Of a DNA stretch of 64,000 bases, positions 25,645 through 33,332 are shown in pieces. Source of the DNA: JANNSO01 sp964485395. GTDB lineage: Bacteria > Spirochaetota > Spirochaetia > Treponematales > UBA12059. The notes under the pieces were generated by a model that saw only the letters and a list, made by a program, of their open reading frames with translations, made no database searches and was not told the DNA's origin. The position numbers were made by a program, and so were the translations under genes. Position 1 is the first letter of the stretch. Every line of letters begins with the position of its first letter. Location of the stretch: the NCBI GenBank assembly GCA_964485395.1, contig CAZAJF010000011.1:35000-98999 (forward strand), read 5' to 3'.

Positions 25645-25953
25645 TTATTCGTCAAAATCGTTGTAGTCTATATCATCCTCGACGTCGTAGCCGTCGCCCT
25701 CTTCTTCGAATTCATCGTCTTCGTCATCGTCGAAGTCATCATCGTCATCGAAATCGTCTTCTTCGTCGCCGAAGTCGTCAAAATCATCTTCGTTTTCAAA
25801 ATCATCCTCATCCTCGAAATCGTCTTCGTCGTCGTCCTCATAATCGTCGAAGAGAATACAAGGGATAGGGGGATATTGAGAGTAGTCTCCAACGTTCACG
25901 AGAGCGATCTCCAAAACGTTGTCAGGCATTGGCGTGTCCCGAATCGGATCCAT
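25645..25953 (-). CDS. Hyperacidic Asp/Glu-rich small protein (102 aa)
   Basis: 102 residues in two parts. Residues 1-35 (MDPIRDTPMPDNVLEIALVN...) look folded. The last 67 residues contain by my count 34 Asp and 15 Glu with regularly spaced Phe/Tyr and no Lys or Arg (for example FENEDDFDDFGDEEDDF). The gene is credible: GGAGG lies 6 nt before the ATG and a promoter-like pair lies upstream. Such tails occur in the RNA-polymerase delta subunit, nucleic-acid mimics and chaperones, but the N-terminal part is not recognisably delta. It is convergent with rsfS and divergent from spoVG. Function unknown. Confidence 0.75.
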   Translation of the reverse strand: MDPIRDTPMPDNVLEIALVNVGDYSQYPPIPCILFDDYEDDDEDDFEDEDDFENEDDFDDFGDEEDDFDDDDDFDDDEDDEFEEEGDGYDVEDDIDYNDFDE

Positions 25954-26300
25954 TGCGATCCTCCCTTATTGCAGAAATTTCACGTATCTTGTAAGCGTTA
26001 ACGTACATGAAATCTAAAAGAGAGTTTGATACTCTGTCAACTATATTTTTCATTATTTCACCTTATTTTTGCCTGATTCGCATTTTTTTACGCCGACTCT
26101 CCGTTAAAAGCCGCATTGCGTAGGAAGCCTGAAAAATTCACCTGCTTTCAGGTATCTTTTCATTCCTGGTTTACCGCTTGGTATCCCCCGCATATCCAGT
26201 AATATATAAAATTATGCTTGCGCGGAGCCGAGCCCGGGTTTAGAATCCTGACAGCCGGGCTGGTTTACATCTTGGTTTCTTTTACAAGGAGACGAGCTGC
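25954..26300. other. 347-bp divergent regulatory region between the acidic-protein gene and spoVG
   Basis: AT-rich and non-coding. On the minus strand it holds a promoter for the acidic protein. On the plus strand TTGGTA (26178-26183), 16 nt, and TAATAT (26200-26205) form a weak spoVG promoter candidate in an AT-rich block. The predicted spoVG leader contains a 7-bp hairpin, AGCCCGG (26231-26237) with CCGGGCT (26255-26261). Confidence 0.4.
26012..26040 (-). promoter_or_regulatory. Sigma70-like promoter of the acidic-protein gene
   Basis: Read on the minus strand: TTGACA (26035-26040), 17-nt spacer, TTAGAT (26012-26017). The spacer holds the inverted repeat AGAGT-ATCAA-ACTCT, a possible operator. 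Confidence 0.5.
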
Positions 26301-26582
26301 ATGAATATCACCGATATCCGGATAAGGCGCGTGAACGAAGAAGGTAAATTGCGGGCATATGTAACAGTTACGTTCGATGAATGCTTCGTGATTCATAATA
26401 TCAAGGTAATCGAAGGGAAAACCGGTTTTTTTATCGCAATGCCAAGTAGAAAAACTAAAACCGGAGAGCACAAAGACATCGCCCATCCGATTTGTCCCGA
26501 ATTCAGGACGAAGCTCCAGGATTTAATCGTTCATGCTTTTGAGAATTCCGATTCCACAGTCGATCTTGATACGGAAGATTGA
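26301..26582 (+). CDS. spoVG: SpoVG-family nucleic-acid-binding regulator
   Basis: 93 residues. Typical SpoVG opening MNITDIRIRRVNEEGKLRAY, then VTFDECFVIHNIKVIEG, and MPSRKTKTGEHKDIAHPICP. SpoVG proteins are site-specific DNA/RNA-binding regulators known from Gram-positives and from Borrelia. The C-terminal tail is acidic. A GGAG (AAGGAGACGAG) ribosome site lies upstream. Confidence 0.95.
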   Translation: MNITDIRIRRVNEEGKLRAYVTVTFDECFVIHNIKVIEGKTGFFIAMPSRKTKTGEHKDIAHPICPEFRTKLQDLIVHAFENSDSTVDLDTED

Positions 26583-26653
26583 TTCAAAATTGCCGCGCAG
26601 GTCAAAAAATCCAAAAAAAACAACATATTCATAGAATATTTTGTTTTAACCAC

Positions 26654-26683
26654 GTGACAAACTGCCTGCTTCCAGGGTATAAA
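26654..26683 (+). promoter_or_regulatory. Promoter of tRNA-Gln and rplY
   Basis: GTGACA (26654-26659), 18-nt spacer, TATAAA (26678-26683); predicted start near 26690, about 33 nt before the tRNA. A hairpin with a T-rich loop (TATACCAA 26692-26699, TTGGTATA 26709-26716) follows and may be a processing signal. Confidence 0.5.
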
Positions 26684-26722
26684 CTACGCGCTATACCAAG
26701 AATTTTTTTTGGTATATTATTT

Positions 26723-26794
26723 TGGGACGTAGACAAGCGGTAAGTCAGCGGTTTTTGGTTCCGCCAATCGCAGGTTCGAGTCCTGCCGTCCCAA
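26723..26794 (+). tRNA. tRNA-Gln (anticodon TTG)
   Basis: Cloverleaf read by hand: acceptor TGGGACG/CGTCCCA, 3-bp D-stem GAC/GTC, anticodon arm GCGGT-TTTTGGT-TCCGC with TTG at positions 34-36, T-arm GCAGG-TTCGAGT-CCTGC, discriminator A. CCA is not encoded. Base pair 31-39 is T-T instead of the usual pair. The U1-A72 pair is typical of glutamine tRNAs. rplY starts 36 nt downstream. Confidence 0.94.
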
Positions 26795-26830
26795 TGCATA
26801 CAACACGCCATGAGCGAGGAGAGAATATTC

Positions 26831-27508
26831 ATGAGTCAGCCCGTATTAACCGCAGGCGCACGCGCCATATCCACTAAAGGTGCCCTGAACTCCTTGAGGA
26901 GAGAGGGTAAGATTCCTGCAGTCGTGTACAATCGACACGGAAAAGCCACGTCAATTTCACTTGATGAAATCGCTTTTTTCAAGGCGACCAAAGGTGTTTC
27001 CGAGAGTACCATCGTTAAACTCCTGATTGACGGCAAGGAAACAGAGTGCTTTATCAAGGATCGACAGCTTGATTGGCTCAAAGGCAAACTCGTCCACGTC
27101 GACTTTTTTGAAGTGGAAAGCGGTGTCAGCATCCGTCTCAAGGTTTCCATTCACCTCATCGGCACACCGGTCGGCGTGCGCGAAGGCGGAATCCTCGAGA
27201 ATCCCGTACACGAAGTCGAAGTCGAATGTCTTCCCAAGGATCTCCCCAGCCATTTCGATATCGATGTTTCCGAACTGCATGCAAACCACTCGATCCACGT
27301 ACGCGACATCAAGCGCACAGACGGCGTCAAGATACTGAGCTCCGCCGATCAGGTCGTCGCATTGGTCAAGTTCGCGAAAGCCGATGCGGCAGCGGAAGCA
27401 CCCGCAGCAACCACCGCCGAGGCAGGCGCAACGCCCGCGGCCGGCGCCGCTGCTCCCGCAGCCGGTGCGGCCCCTGCGGCAGCCGCTGCTCCCGCAGCGA
27501 AAAAATAA
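26831..27508 (+). CDS. rplY: 50S ribosomal protein L25 (CTC form)
   Basis: 225 residues. The N-terminal 5S-rRNA-binding L25 domain (KGALNSLRREGKIPAVVYNR) is followed by the TL5/CTC C-terminal domain (VSIHLIGTPVGVREGGILEN, VECLPKDLPSHFDIDVSELH). After about residue 185 comes an Ala/Pro-rich tail (AEAPAATTAEAGATPAAGAA and more) ending in two lysines. The ATG at 26831 is preferred; an upstream ATG at 26810 lies just after the tRNA. It shares a promoter with tRNA-Gln. pth, often next to rplY, is absent. Confidence 0.95.
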   Translation: MSQPVLTAGARAISTKGALNSLRREGKIPAVVYNRHGKATSISLDEIAFFKATKGVSESTIVKLLIDGKETECFIKDRQLDWLKGKLVHVDFFEVESGVSIRLKVSIHLIGTPVGVREGGILENPVHEVEVECLPKDLPSHFDIDVSELHANHSIHVRDIKRTDGVKILSSADQVVALVKFAKADAAAEAPAATTAEAGATPAAGAAAPAAGAAPAAAAAPAAKK

Positions 27509-27527
27509 GTCGAATAAGCTCGGATCG

Positions 27528-27559
27528 AAAAAGGCCGTCCATACCTGGACGGCCTTTTA
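27528..27559 (+). terminator. Intrinsic terminator after rplY
   Basis: AAAAGGCCGTCC (27529-27540) pairs perfectly with GGACGGCCTTTT (27547-27558) around ATACCT. Symmetric A/T flanks make it potentially bidirectional. Confidence 0.92.
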
Positions 27560-27637
27560 TCATAGAGCTGTCCCGGCCCGGCTTTTATTTTCATCTCGTC
27601 GCAGAGGTTCCATAGTGCTTGTTTTTTGTAGGTTTCC

Positions 27638-29104
27638 ATGAAAAACACTCACCCCCGCACTCCGGCATCGTCAGGCCCCGATATTCAAAAAGCCCCTGTG
27701 CGCCGTTATTCCGTAATACAGGCGGTACAAACCTTTCTCAAGGAGAATCCTGCCTGTAGGCGGCTTTTGGTCGCGTACTCAGGCGGTCCCGATTCAACGG
27801 CGCTGCTCGAGTCGCTCTATCGCCTGAGGGAAGAATTCAAGCTGGAGCTCCATGCCTGCTGGGTAAACCATGCCCTGCGCAGTCCCCGCGAATTACAGGA
27901 AGAGCGTGTTTTCGTGGAAAAGTTTTGCGACACCCGGGAGATTCCCCTCGTAATTTTTGAAGCTTGGGAAGGACAGATCAGGGCTGCGGGAAGAAAAGCC
28001 GAAAATGGCGGAATAGAGGCGGCGGCGAGGGATTTTCGCCATGCTTGCCTTGAAAAAGCCAGGGTGGAAAGCGGCTGCGACTCGATTCTTTTGGCGCATA
28101 TGCAGGATGATGTACTAGAAACCATGGTAATGCGTTTTTTTACAGGCTCCGGAACGGGCGGACTCAGGGGAATCGCGGCATCCGCCGGCCGTCTCGTGCG
28201 GCCTTTATTGGGCATTCACAAAAAAGATATTTTGGGCTTTCTTGAATCCGAGTCCCTTGCGTACCGGGTCGATTCCACCAACGAGCAGCAGGAATACCTG
28301 CGGAATCGCGTGCGGCATTCCTTGATACCCGCTATTGCTTCCGTTTTTCCGAACGTGGATATCGCCTTGGCTTCTTCGGCGAGGAAAGCCTCGCTCGATG
28401 ACGATGCCCTCAATGCGTATGCCCGCGACCTTCTTCTTCCGGCGGCATTGCCTCCCTTCTCGCCGTATATGCCGTTCCGGATTCCCTGCGCCGCCTTTTA
28501 CGATGCCGCGCCAGCCGTAAGGATTCGCGCCTTGTACCTTGTTGCCAGACACTATTCCCCAAGGATTCCCTGGAATTTCATGTATAACGCCGCTTGCAAT
28601 AATAAAACCTCCGGATTACTGGCCGAAGGGGCTGGTATTTCAATATATTCAGACAGAGGATCGATTTGGGTACGAACGGTCGAAGGCAACGACGCTTCTG
28701 CATCGTATGATTTTATTGCCGGTACTTTCGGCGATTACACGATAGGCAAAGAATTGACGTTCGGTTTATACTGCTCGAGTGCTTCTTCCGGGAGCTCCGT
28801 TTCGTTCCTGCGTACGGATTCCTTTTCATGGCCGCTGAACGTGCATGGCGTCAGGGAAGCTGATGTCCTGTTAACGAAAAGCGGGCCGCGTAAAGTATCG
28901 GGCTTGCTGACCGATTTAAAAATCCCTCGTGCCCAGCTTGGTTTGGTACCGGTGGTTGAGGATGGACGAGGTGTCGTAGCGGTATTGGGACGCCTGTGCG
29001 GATCCCGCGATGTTTTTAGATATAACGGGGAAATCGAACACTGCGAATCCCCTTCTTTTTTGTCCGTAGAACTGAAAGGAGCCGTTTTCAACGATGGAAT
29101 TTGA
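27638..29104 (+). CDS. tilS: tRNA(Ile)-lysidine synthase
   Basis: 488-residue N-type ATP pyrophosphatase that converts C34 of tRNA-Ile(CAU) to lysidine. The PP-loop SGGPDSTA is at about residues 48-55, with HACWVNHALR, LLAHMQDDVLETMVMRF and a tRNA-binding C-terminal region (GPRKVSGLLTDLKIPR). The long N-terminal leader (about 25 residues) could mean that translation starts slightly later. The stop overlaps the ftsH start by 11 nt, as in the tilS-ftsH pair of many bacteria. Confidence 0.93.
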   Translation: MKNTHPRTPASSGPDIQKAPVRRYSVIQAVQTFLKENPACRRLLVAYSGGPDSTALLESLYRLREEFKLELHACWVNHALRSPRELQEERVFVEKFCDTREIPLVIFEAWEGQIRAAGRKAENGGIEAAARDFRHACLEKARVESGCDSILLAHMQDDVLETMVMRFFTGSGTGGLRGIAASAGRLVRPLLGIHKKDILGFLESESLAYRVDSTNEQQEYLRNRVRHSLIPAIASVFPNVDIALASSARKASLDDDALNAYARDLLLPAALPPFSPYMPFRIPCAAFYDAAPAVRIRALYLVARHYSPRIPWNFMYNAACNNKTSGLLAEGAGISIYSDRGSIWVRTVEGNDASASYDFIAGTFGDYTIGKELTFGLYCSSASSGSSVSFLRTDSFSWPLNVHGVREADVLLTKSGPRKVSGLLTDLKIPRAQLGLVPVVEDGRGVVAVLGRLCGSRDVFRYNGEIEHCESPSFLSVELKGAVFNDGI

Positions 29105-30959
29105 CGATGATAACAACAAGCTGCCGCGCAAGCCGAATGCAAACCCGCCCCGCGCAAATAAGCTGTCACTGATTGTTTTTCTGGGCTTGATCAGCGCAAC
29201 AGCATTGTTTCTTTTCGTAGATGGCAAGTCCGCCAAGAATATCTTGCCGTACTCCACCTTCCTTACGCATCTGACCGAGGGCAACGTAGACTCGGTACGA
29301 ATAATCGACCAGTTGACCATCGAAGGAAAACTACGCGGGGCAAGCGGTGAAAGCCAGGAATTCCGCACCTTGATACCGTATGTAGACCTGGAGCTCCTTA
29401 AAGAGCTCAGATCCAAGCAGGTTCGCATCGAAGGCTCCCTGAGTTCCGCCAGCCCTTGGAGAATACTTCTTGAGCTGCTTCCTTGGGGTTTCGGTTTCTT
29501 CATCCTCTGGCTGATGTTCAGGCAGTTCCAGGGTAACAACAAGGCGTTTACCTTCGGCAAAAGCAAGGCAAAACGCTATACCGAGAATGACAAGAAATAT
29601 ACTTTCGCGGACGTCGCCGGCCAGGTGGAGGCAAAGTACGAACTTACGGAAGTCGTGGATTATCTCAAGAATCCCCAGAAATTCGTCAAGATGGGAGCCC
29701 GGATTCCCAAAGGAGTACTGCTCGTGGGCATGCCGGGAACCGGTAAGACACTGCTTGCCAAAGCGGTAGCCGGTGAGGCGGGCGTTCCTTTCTTCCATAT
29801 GTCCGGTTCCGATTTCGTGGAAATGTTCGTGGGCGTCGGCGCCAGTCGCGTTCGTGATTTATTCGAGCAGGGCAGGCGAAGCGCTCCTTGCATCATATTC
29901 ATCGATGAGCTTGACGCCGTGGGACGCACCCGCGGAGCCGGCTATGGCGGAGGCCATGACGAGCGCGAGCAGACCTTGAACCAGATGCTCGTGGAAATGG
30001 ACGGCTTCGACACGAAGGACGGCGTAATAATCATTGCCGCCACCAACCGTCCCGACGTCTTGGATCCCGCTTTGCTCCGTCCCGGCCGTTTTGACCGCCA
30101 AGTGGTCGTGGCCATGCCCGATATCCAGGAACGCGAAGATATCTTGAAGATACACATGGTAAAAGTGCCGATAGATCCGGCAATCGACATCAAGAAGATT
30201 GCCCGCGCAACACCGGGCATGAGCGGTGCCGATCTTGCCAATCTCGTAAACGAGGCCACGCTTTTTGCCATCAGGCGTGAAAAACCGACTGTAGAAATGC
30301 AGGATTTCGAGGAAGCGCGCGATAAGCTCATTATGGGCGTCGCACGGTCGTCGCTGGTGATTTCCGATGACGAGAAGTTGGCGACCGCCTATCATGAAGC
30401 CGGTCATGCGCTTTTGCATTATTATCTTAAAAACGCCGACCAGCTGCACAAAGTAACCATCGTTCCCCGTGGACGCTCGCTTGGTTCGGCTTTCTCGCTG
30501 CCTGATCGCGACGCTTATTCTCGTGGACGCGGTTGGATTCGCGACAGGATCGTCATAGCATACGGTGGATTTTCCGCCGAGAGCATCATCTATAACGAGA
30601 CCACCACGGGTACGACTCAGGACATCAAGGAAGCCACGAATCTGGCGCACAAGATGGCTTGCGAGTGGGGCATGGCTGAAGATCTGGGTCCTATCGCCTA
30701 TGGGCAGGAAGACGAGCCGATATTCCTCGGCAAGGAAATTGCCAGGCACAAAGACTATTCCGAGGATACCGCCCGGCGTATAGACCATGCCGTTTTCAAG
30801 ATTCTTGAGGAAGCGCGTCAAACCGCCTTCGATTTATTGACAAAATACCGGGATCAGCTGGAACGTCTGGCTCAGGAGCTCATGCTGAAGGAGACCTTGC
30901 TTGATGAGGATATTACCGCCATGTTCGGCTTTAAAAGCAGAGCCGGCAAGGAAGCCTGA
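29094..30959 (+). CDS. ftsH: ATP-dependent zinc metalloprotease FtsH
   Basis: 621-residue membrane AAA protease. Two transmembrane helices (about residues 24-42 and 122-142) flank a small periplasmic domain. AAA motifs are Walker A GMPGTGKT, Walker B IIFIDELDAVG and the SRH (ATNRPDVLDPALLRPGRFDR). The zinc motif HEAGH is at about residue 434, with the third ligand region in the peptidase domain. It degrades unassembled membrane proteins and some cytosolic regulators. Coupled to tilS. A terminator hairpin follows within 50 nt of the stop. Confidence 0.96.
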   Translation: MEFDDDNNKLPRKPNANPPRANKLSLIVFLGLISATALFLFVDGKSAKNILPYSTFLTHLTEGNVDSVRIIDQLTIEGKLRGASGESQEFRTLIPYVDLELLKELRSKQVRIEGSLSSASPWRILLELLPWGFGFFILWLMFRQFQGNNKAFTFGKSKAKRYTENDKKYTFADVAGQVEAKYELTEVVDYLKNPQKFVKMGARIPKGVLLVGMPGTGKTLLAKAVAGEAGVPFFHMSGSDFVEMFVGVGASRVRDLFEQGRRSAPCIIFIDELDAVGRTRGAGYGGGHDEREQTLNQMLVEMDGFDTKDGVIIIAATNRPDVLDPALLRPGRFDRQVVVAMPDIQEREDILKIHMVKVPIDPAIDIKKIARATPGMSGADLANLVNEATLFAIRREKPTVEMQDFEEARDKLIMGVARSSLVISDDEKLATAYHEAGHALLHYYLKNADQLHKVTIVPRGRSLGSAFSLPDRDAYSRGRGWIRDRIVIAYGGFSAESIIYNETTTGTTQDIKEATNLAHKMACEWGMAEDLGPIAYGQEDEPIFLGKEIARHKDYSEDTARRIDHAVFKILEEARQTAFDLLTKYRDQLERLAQELMLKETLLDEDITAMFGFKSRAGKEA

Positions 30960-32904
30960 TCCGGAATACCCGCAATGCGGAACGGCCGCCCTTTCTGGCG
31001 GCCGTTTTCTGTTGTTTGCGCTCGCTTTTGCCGGCTTCTTTTTTTCGCAACCCCTTGCCATCGCCGAAGGCTCTCCCTCGGGCGATACGCGCAAACGCGA
31101 CGCCGCGCTTACGGGCACGCTGCTAGAAGGGGCCAGGAACGCGCTCAGCCTCGGCTATCTACGTGAAGCCGTGGAGCTTACGAACGAAGCGCTGGAATAC
31201 TCGCCCGCCAATTCCGATGCTCTTTACTTTCGCGCCCTGTGCGGGCTTTCGCTGAAGGAACCGTTCGCACAGATAGGCTTCCTGCTCGAGAACGCGCTCT
31301 CCACAAACCAGTTTTTCTACTATTCCCGCGAAGACGCCCTTGTCCTGTACTGCTCGTACCTCGTTCGCGTCCGGAATTATGACGATGCCTTGCGATTGCT
31401 TTCCGGCCTTCGACACAGTGCAGTGCGGGATGCCCTTGAAGCGGAGGCGTTGCGGCTGTCAGGGAATCCGGAAAAGGCGCGGCAGGCCCTTCTGTCGCTG
31501 ATTGGCAGATATCCGTCGGAGGCCGCTCGCTGCCTGCCCTGGCTTCTTTCCTTGGATCAGGAAACTCGATCCGCTCTCGATGCGCAGCTTGTATCCGAAC
31601 TGTTCCGTCTGCTACCTGGGATCAAAGAGCGCTCCTTGGAATTTTTGGCGGCGCTTGCTCCATTTGCCGCGACGCTGGAAGATTCCCGCTTGCTGCTTCG
31701 GGAATTCAGGGCCATGGGCGGAAAAAGCGCAAACGCTACGATAGCATCCCTAAAATGGGGTCTTATCACCGATAACGACGCAATAGCTGAATTATTTTCG
31801 GGAGCTTACCCACTGTTTTCGGTTGTTGTGCGGGAGCTATTCGATAATTTAGGCAGCGAGCAAAGCCGTCAATCATTTCTACAGGCGTTTCTGTCTTTTT
31901 CAGGCAGCATTGCCTCGGACGAGAATCATGACGGCCTTGCCGATTTCTCTATTACCTACGAAATGGGGCAGGCGCAATCTGCGATCCTCGATGAAAACCA
32001 GGACGACAGGGCCGAAGGAAGACTGCTGTTCGCCGATGGCGTGCCTTTGAGCGGCAGCTTGCTGAGTCCAAGCTTGGATGTAGAGTTCAAATACGGAATA
32101 TGGCCTTATATCGATGCGGTTTCCTATACAGATGCCAGTGCACAAAAAAACTACAGCGTAAAACCGGCTTCGCTTGCGTATCGAATAATCGATATGACGA
32201 TTCTCGGGCGCTGGAAGGGACGACCGGCGATACTGTATGAGCATGCTGCGATTCCGCCGCTCCTTGAGCAGCAAGCGCTTGCCAACGCCGTTCATGTTGA
32301 CGAGAAAAAAGCCGGCAAGCGGCAGTCGGTCGACTTGGCTGAGGGACTGCCCGTACAATCCTGGTATTCACTGCAATCGGGCTTGTCCGCAACCGTTGTG
32401 TACGCCAACGGCATGGCCCACTATGAGCAGCTGGATTTAAATAATGACGGAAGGTATGAAGGGCGAAAAACCTGGGTTCTGGATTCTTCGGGCGAATCTA
32501 TTCCCCGGATTATCGAGATAGACGCCAATGCCGACGGCATTTACGAGTATAGCGAATCTTTGGCGGCTCCATTTGAAAAAAACTGGGATCTCGATGACAA
32601 CGGCAGCATGGATCTTCGCCTGATTCCGGAAAATGCCCAACGGTTGCGCTATGAATTTTCGAGCAGGCTCGATGGAAATCGGGATATCGTTCTCGTCTAT
32701 TCGGAGGGAAAAATCATTCAGGCTTTCAGGAACGGCAAAGAGCTTTTCCTGATACCCGATTCCGGCGGAAACATTCTGTGGTTAGGCAGGAAACCTTTCG
32801 ATTTTGGAACGCAAATTCCGATTCCCGGCTGGGGAGTGCGCGCTTCCGCAAGATATTTCGTGCTTTCCGTCGCGGGCGTGCTGTATGCGGAAATTTTAGA
32901 GTAA
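30904..32904 (+). CDS. Secreted TPR protein with calcium-loop-like repeats
   Basis: Up to 666 residues. A hydrophobic signal segment (RFLLFALAFAGFFFSQPLAIA) is followed by a helical TPR-like half (AVELTNEALEYSPANSDALY). The C-terminal half is beta-rich and contains at least four Asp-rich loops of EF-hand/dockerin type: DENHDGLADF, DLNNDGRYEG, DANADGIYEY and DLDDNGSMDL. Probably periplasmic or surface-exposed. The start is uncertain: the ATG at 30904 has AAGGAG upstream but overlaps ftsH by 56 nt; the TTG at 31012 begins inside the signal segment and lacks a ribosome site. The ftsH terminator hairpin lies between the two. No named family recognised. Confidence 0.8.
   Translation: MRILPPCSALKAEPARKPDPEYPQCGTAALSGGRFLLFALAFAGFFFSQPLAIAEGSPSGDTRKRDAALTGTLLEGARNALSLGYLREAVELTNEALEYSPANSDALYFRALCGLSLKEPFAQIGFLLENALSTNQFFYYSREDALVLYCSYLVRVRNYDDALRLLSGLRHSAVRDALEAEALRLSGNPEKARQALLSLIGRYPSEAARCLPWLLSLDQETRSALDAQLVSELFRLLPGIKERSLEFLAALAPFAATLEDSRLLLREFRAMGGKSANATIASLKWGLITDNDAIAELFSGAYPLFSVVVRELFDNLGSEQSRQSFLQAFLSFSGSIASDENHDGLADFSITYEMGQAQSAILDENQDDRAEGRLLFADGVPLSGSLLSPSLDVEFKYGIWPYIDAVSYTDASAQKNYSVKPASLAYRIIDMTILGRWKGRPAILYEHAAIPPLLEQQALANAVHVDEKKAGKRQSVDLAEGLPVQSWYSLQSGLSATVVYANGMAHYEQLDLNNDGRYEGRKTWVLDSSGESIPRIIEIDANADGIYEYSESLAAPFEKNWDLDDNGSMDLRLIPENAQRLRYEFSSRLDGNRDIVLVYSEGKIIQAFRNGKELFLIPDSGGNILWLGRKPFDFGTQIPIPGWGVRASARYFVLSVAGVLYAEILE
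30981..31010 (+). terminator. Intrinsic terminator after ftsH, inside the next gene's 5' region
   Basis: AACGGCCGCC (30981-30990) pairs perfectly with GGCGGCCGTT (30997-31006) around CTTTCT, followed by TTCTGTTG. It lies within the reading frame of the secreted TPR protein if that protein starts at 30904. Confidence 0.75.
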
Positions 32905-32922
32905 ATTTATCGCCCACTAGCC

Positions 32923-32951
32923 TTGCGTTCCGGCACGTCCTCTCCTAAAAT
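32923..32951 (+). promoter_or_regulatory. Promoter of the chemosensory operon
   Basis: TTGCGT (32923-32928), 17-nt spacer, TAAAAT (32946-32951). Predicted start near 32958; the STAS gene starts at 32985 with a GGAGG site. Confidence 0.5.
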
Positions 32952-32984
32952 TATCAGTATTGCTAAATATGCAATGGAGGTAGT

Positions 32985-33332
32985 ATGGAGAGGCCGGACA
33001 ATCAAGTGGACCTTCCGTTATCGGGCGTAATCAATATCGAGAATTCAGCCAAAATCGCCGGACTCCTTGCCGATGCCTTGAAGAAATGCGGGAGACTGGC
33101 AGTGGATCTGTCCGGCGTGACCGAGCTGGACCTTCCGGGCATTCAACTTTTGTACTCGTTGTCCAAAACGGCTGCGGTCAAAGGGAAAACCGTAATACTG
33201 ACGGGTAACATAGCCCCGCAAGCCGTTCGCAGGCTGCTCCACGCGGGCTTCATACAAAACGCCTGCACTTCCGGGGAATCATTGATGGCTATGCTCCCCG
33301 ATTTCAATGCGGCAGGCAGTAAAGCATGTTAG
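32985..33332 (+). CDS. STAS-domain protein of the chemosensory operon
   Basis: 115 residues with a STAS fold: beta strands and the loop VDLSGVTELDLPGIQLLYSL resemble anti-sigma-factor antagonists and the STAS proteins found in some chemosensory operons. The usual phosphorylatable Ser after the conserved Asp is replaced (ELDLPGIQ), so it may not be switched by Ser phosphorylation. It is first in the operon and overlaps cheA by 7 nt. It may help scaffold the array, but that is inference. Confidence 0.82.
   Translation: MERPDNQVDLPLSGVINIENSAKIAGLLADALKKCGRLAVDLSGVTELDLPGIQLLYSLSKTAAVKGKTVILTGNIAPQAVRRLLHAGFIQNACTSGESLMAMLPDFNAAGSKAC

Noticed and set aside
27366..27505. Ala/Pro-rich repeats at the rplY 3' end as a variable repeat tract
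   Set aside because: Copies are imperfect and Ala-rich tails are common on CTC-type L25 proteins.
32929..32950. GGCACG followed by a pyrimidine stretch as a sigma54 promoter for the chemosensory operon
   Set aside because: No TTGC-type -12 element at the required spacing; a sigma70-like pair fits better.
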